This document shows positions 61,482 through 64,000 of a stretch of 64,000 bases of DNA, in pieces. The stretch's first letter is position 1, and the number at the start of each line of letters is the position of its first letter. Both the position numbers and the translations under genes were made by a program. The DNA lies in contig NZ_JAJEQM010000003.1 of the NCBI RefSeq assembly GCF_020687385.1, forward strand, positions 206,885-270,884, read 5' to 3'. The DNA is from Hominilimicola fabiformis. GTDB taxonomy: Bacteria > Bacillota > Clostridia > UBA1381. Under the pieces are notes generated by a model. It had not been told where the DNA came from and did not search any database. It worked only from the letters and a program-made list of their open reading frames with translations.

Positions 61482-62660
61482 ATGACAAAACTACTTATAA
61501 AAAGATTTATAAAAGACTATGAAAACACGCAAAATTCCGATGTGCGTACGGCATACGGTAAATTTTCAAGCATAGTCGGAATAGTGTGCAATGCGATACT
61601 GTTCATAAGCAAACTAATTGTCGGAACACTGTCGGCGTCTGTTTCTATCACTGCCGATGCGGTAAACAACCTATCCGATGCATCATCAAGCATAATCAGT
61701 CTGCTTGGTTTTAAACTTGCAAGCCGTCCGGCAGATGAAGAACACCCTTATGGTCACGGACGATATGAATATCTGTCGGGACTTATGGTTGCCGTACTTA
61801 TTATGGTAATCGGCGTTGAACTGTTCAAAAGCAGTTTGGATAAGGTACTTCATCCGTCAGCAGTTGAATTCAGCTGGGTTACTGTCGGTGTGCTTGCGTT
61901 TTCGATTTTGCTTAAAACGTGGATGGCATTGTTTAATACGAAAACAGGTAAAATGATTAACTCAAACACGCTTATAGCAACGGCGGCAGACAGCCGTAAT
62001 GATGTTATAACGACAGGCGCAGTGTTGGTTGCGGCGATATTATCGCATTTTGTCGGCTTTGAGCTTGACGGCTGGATGGGTCTTGGTGTGGCGGTATTTA
62101 TTTTGTACAGCGGTTTCGGACTTGTAAAAGACACGCTTGACCCTATGCTCGGAAAAGCACCGGAGGATGAACAGGTTGAAGAAATTCGTCAAAAGATTTT
62201 AAGCTATCCCGGTGTTTTGGGTACTCACGATTTAATGGTACACGACTACGGACCGGGCAGACAATTTGCAAGTGTGCATGTTGAAATGGCGGCGGAAGGC
62301 GATGCTATGAAAAATCATGACGTCATAGATAATATTGAACGTGATTTTATGAATGATGAAGGGCTTCATATGATTGTGCATTTTGACCCGATTTCGACAA
62401 AGGACAATACAGTGAACGACCTTAGAATTTGGATTGGTGAAAAGGTAAAAGAGATTGACGAACGTCTGACAATTCATGACTTGCGTATAGTGTATGGTAT
62501 TACGCACACAAACGTAATATTTGACTGCGTTGTTCCGCATAATATGGATATGACCGACAAGGAAGTCAAGAAAGCGATAAATGATATGGTAAAGGAAAAA
62601 TATCCTACATATTACTGTGTAATCACGATTGATAAAAGCTATGCGGCAATGCCACATTGA
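61482..62660 (+). CDS. cation diffusion facilitator family transporter
   Basis: A 392-residue membrane transporter exporting divalent metals in exchange for protons. Six helices; metal-site ITADAVNNLSDASSS (DxxxD, about 56-70) and the EEHPYGHGRYEYLSGL block (about 86-101) in helices II-III, ATAADSRNDV (HxxxD-like, with Asp) in helix V. A cytoplasmic C-terminal domain (about 215-300) follows, plus an extra 90-residue tail with a second ferredoxin-like fold, as in long bacterial MamM-type CDFs. Metal specificity (Zn, Mn, Fe or Co) cannot be told from sequence alone. It is co-transcribed with the ACT gene. Confidence 0.93.
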   Translation: MTKLLIKRFIKDYENTQNSDVRTAYGKFSSIVGIVCNAILFISKLIVGTLSASVSITADAVNNLSDASSSIISLLGFKLASRPADEEHPYGHGRYEYLSGLMVAVLIMVIGVELFKSSLDKVLHPSAVEFSWVTVGVLAFSILLKTWMALFNTKTGKMINSNTLIATAADSRNDVITTGAVLVAAILSHFVGFELDGWMGLGVAVFILYSGFGLVKDTLDPMLGKAPEDEQVEEIRQKILSYPGVLGTHDLMVHDYGPGRQFASVHVEMAAEGDAMKNHDVIDNIERDFMNDEGLHMIVHFDPISTKDNTVNDLRIWIGEKVKEIDERLTIHDLRIVYGITHTNVIFDCVVPHNMDMTDKEVKKAINDMVKEKYPTYYCVITIDKSYAAMPH

Positions 62661-62784
62661 TATATTTTTAAAAATATATTTGTCCATAGGTTGAAACTAT
62701 GAATAAATGCGGTTTATAAGTATTTTTCAAAACGGTACTTATATGATAAACTGTATTCATCAAAGAAAGAAAGGACAGTTTATT

Positions 62785-63900
62785 ATGAGTACATTAAAGA
62801 CACCGTTTAGATACGATTTTGTAGGAAGTTTTTTAAGACCGCAGATATTAAAAGATTCAAAGAAAAAGTTAAAAAACGGAGAGATACAAAAAGACGAATA
62901 CGATAAAATTGTAAATGAAGAAATAACTAAATTAGTTGCAAAACAAAAAAAACTTGGTTTCCACGCAATCACAGACGGCGAGTTCAGAAGAACTTTCTGG
63001 CACCTTGATTTTATGTGGGGATTTGAGGGCGTTGAGCATGAGGACACGGGAAACGGAGTTAAGTTTGATGCGGAACTTGCAAAACTTGACGATACATATT
63101 TGGTTGGTAAAATCAAGGCAAAGGCACATCCGTTTGTTGAATACTTTAAATTTTTAAAGCAATTTGAGGATGAGAATACAGTTGCCAAATACACTATTCC
63201 TGCACCGGCTCAAACTTTCCAACAATTTATTGTGCCGAATAATATTGAGGGTACAAGAAAGTTTTATGCTGACAATGACGAATTGATTAAAGATATTGCG
63301 GCGGCTTACAGTGACGTTATAAAGCAATTTTACGATGCAGGCTGCCGTAATCTTCAGCTTGACGACTGTACTTGGGGTGCGGTTGTAGGTGATGCGGCAG
63401 CACAGAGATACCAGTCACTTGGCATTGATATTGAAACCGTTAAGGAACAGCTTCTAAAGGTAAACAATCTTGCACTTGAAAATAAGCCGGCTGATATGGT
63501 GATTACTTCTCATATTTGCCGTGGTAACTATCATTCAACATATTTCACAAGCGGTGCATATGACCCTGTTGCGGATTATGTTTTTGCAAGAGAAAATGTT
63601 GACGCACTTCTTCTTGAATATGATGATGAGCGTTCGGGCGGTTTTGAACCTCTTGCAAAGGTATCAAGCGATAAAAAAGTTGTTTTGGGCTTAATCACAA
63701 CTAAGTCGCCTAAACTTGAAAACAAAGAAGATGTTATCAAGAGAATACACGAGGCGGCAAAGTATGTTCCGCTTGAAAGACTTTGCCTAAGTCCGCAGTG
63801 CGGTTTTGCATCTTGCGAAATAGGTAATAAGCTTACAGAAGAAGAACAATGGGCAAAATTGAAACTTATAAAGGAAATTGCCGACGAAGTTTGGGGATAA
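62785..63900 (+). CDS. MetE-like methyltransferase (YxjG/YxjH type)
   Basis: A 371-residue protein related to the C-terminal catalytic half of cobalamin-independent methionine synthase: RYDFVGSFLRP at the N-terminus, FHAITDGEFRRTFWHLDF, LQLDDCTWG, zinc ligands in SHICRGN (His, Cys) and PQCGFASC (Cys). It lacks the N-terminal MetE half, as in the Bacillus YxjG/YxjH proteins, which are thought to make methionine with another methyl donor. AAAGGACAG before the ATG at 62785 fixes the start; an upstream frame from 62707 was rejected. No S-box or T-box element was seen in the 120 bases ahead of it. Confidence 0.9.
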   Translation: MSTLKTPFRYDFVGSFLRPQILKDSKKKLKNGEIQKDEYDKIVNEEITKLVAKQKKLGFHAITDGEFRRTFWHLDFMWGFEGVEHEDTGNGVKFDAELAKLDDTYLVGKIKAKAHPFVEYFKFLKQFEDENTVAKYTIPAPAQTFQQFIVPNNIEGTRKFYADNDELIKDIAAAYSDVIKQFYDAGCRNLQLDDCTWGAVVGDAAAQRYQSLGIDIETVKEQLLKVNNLALENKPADMVITSHICRGNYHSTYFTSGAYDPVADYVFARENVDALLLEYDDERSGGFEPLAKVSSDKKVVLGLITTKSPKLENKEDVIKRIHEAAKYVPLERLCLSPQCGFASCEIGNKLTEEEQWAKLKLIKEIADEVWG

Positions 63901-63926
63901 GTAAATATTAATTGAGGTATTTTAAA

Positions 63927-64000
63927 TGAACCGACCCCCAAAAGTTAGACCAAAAATCTAACTATTGGGAGGTCGGTTTTTTCATGGCAAAATATAGTTT
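63927..64000 (+). mobile_element. left end of an IS3-family (IS150-like) insertion sequence, cut by the window
   Basis: TGAACCGACCCCCAAAAGTT at 63927 begins a typical IS150-group terminal repeat. It is followed by a hairpin-like repeat (AAAGTTAGAC, then the inverted AGTTAGAT region and GGGAGGTCGG) and the first gene. Only the first 74 bases are in the window. Confidence 0.8.
63984..64000 (+). CDS. start of IS3-family OrfA
   Basis: ATG at 63984 with the short reading MAKYS, the usual start of IS150-like OrfA (helix-turn-helix) proteins. Partial at the window edge. Confidence 0.6.

Overview
The window looks like a chromosomal segment of a low-GC, Gram-positive, gut-type Clostridia. The evidence is SLH-domain and copper-amine-oxidase-stalk surface proteins, a spoIIID gene, the MurT/GatD pair, LytTR signalling, clostripain-type peptidase, and consensus TTGACA/TATAAT promoters with strong AGGAGG ribosome sites. 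The mix of pectin/galactan-type CAZymes and very large surface proteins would fit a relative of Monoglobus, but that name is inference only.

Layout. 1-6.8 kb is housekeeping DNA: a DUF815 ATPase with a secreted partner, a 3D-domain protein, a cytoplasmic GH13 enzyme, YebC, and three tandem 107-bp palindromic repeats. From 6,915 to 27,563 lies a 20.6-kb integrated element that splits spoIIID. The C-terminal half of spoIIID is at 6,770-6,922 and the N-terminal half at 27,555-27,668, both on the minus strand, and both junctions share the 8-bp core ACCGTGCA. A large serine recombinase sits directly on one junction. The element carries an excisionase-like protein, a putative rolling-circle initiator, an oxygen-defence cassette (Fur-type regulator, flavin reductase-rubredoxin-rubrerythrin fusion, L-lactate dehydrogenase, rubredoxin, HD-GYP protein), DUF960 and other small proteins, Fic, an AraC-regulated GH43 plus SGNH esterase pair, a HipA-like kinase pair and a RelBE-type module. 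Excision at the core would rebuild an 85-residue SpoIIID. The arrangement is that of the Bacillus skin element in sigK, but in a different mother-cell gene.

27.7-34.6 kb holds a MATE pump behind an attenuator-like leader, a UroD-family remnant, a DUF975/CmpB-type membrane protein, a GHKL kinase/LytTR regulator pair with LytTR half-sites in its divergent promoter, and a frameshifted small gene. 34.7-50.3 kb is a surface operon: an anchored clostripain-family peptidase followed by secreted proteins of 2,354 and 2,182 residues, the second with three SLH domains.

50.3-51.06 kb contains two tandem modules with every hallmark of type I toxin-antitoxin systems. Each has a 20-residue hydrophobic peptide, a convergent antisense promoter and terminator, and a 5'/3' UTR pairing whose sequence differs between the copies while complementarity is kept. 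51-64 kb is ordinary: a stalk-domain protein, tRNA-Lys, DUF3006-like, YdcF, QueH, PAP2, MurT-GatD, a GH73 hydrolase with Ig domains, a flippase, an ACT protein, a cation diffusion facilitator, a MetE-like protein, and the left end of an IS3-family element at the window edge.
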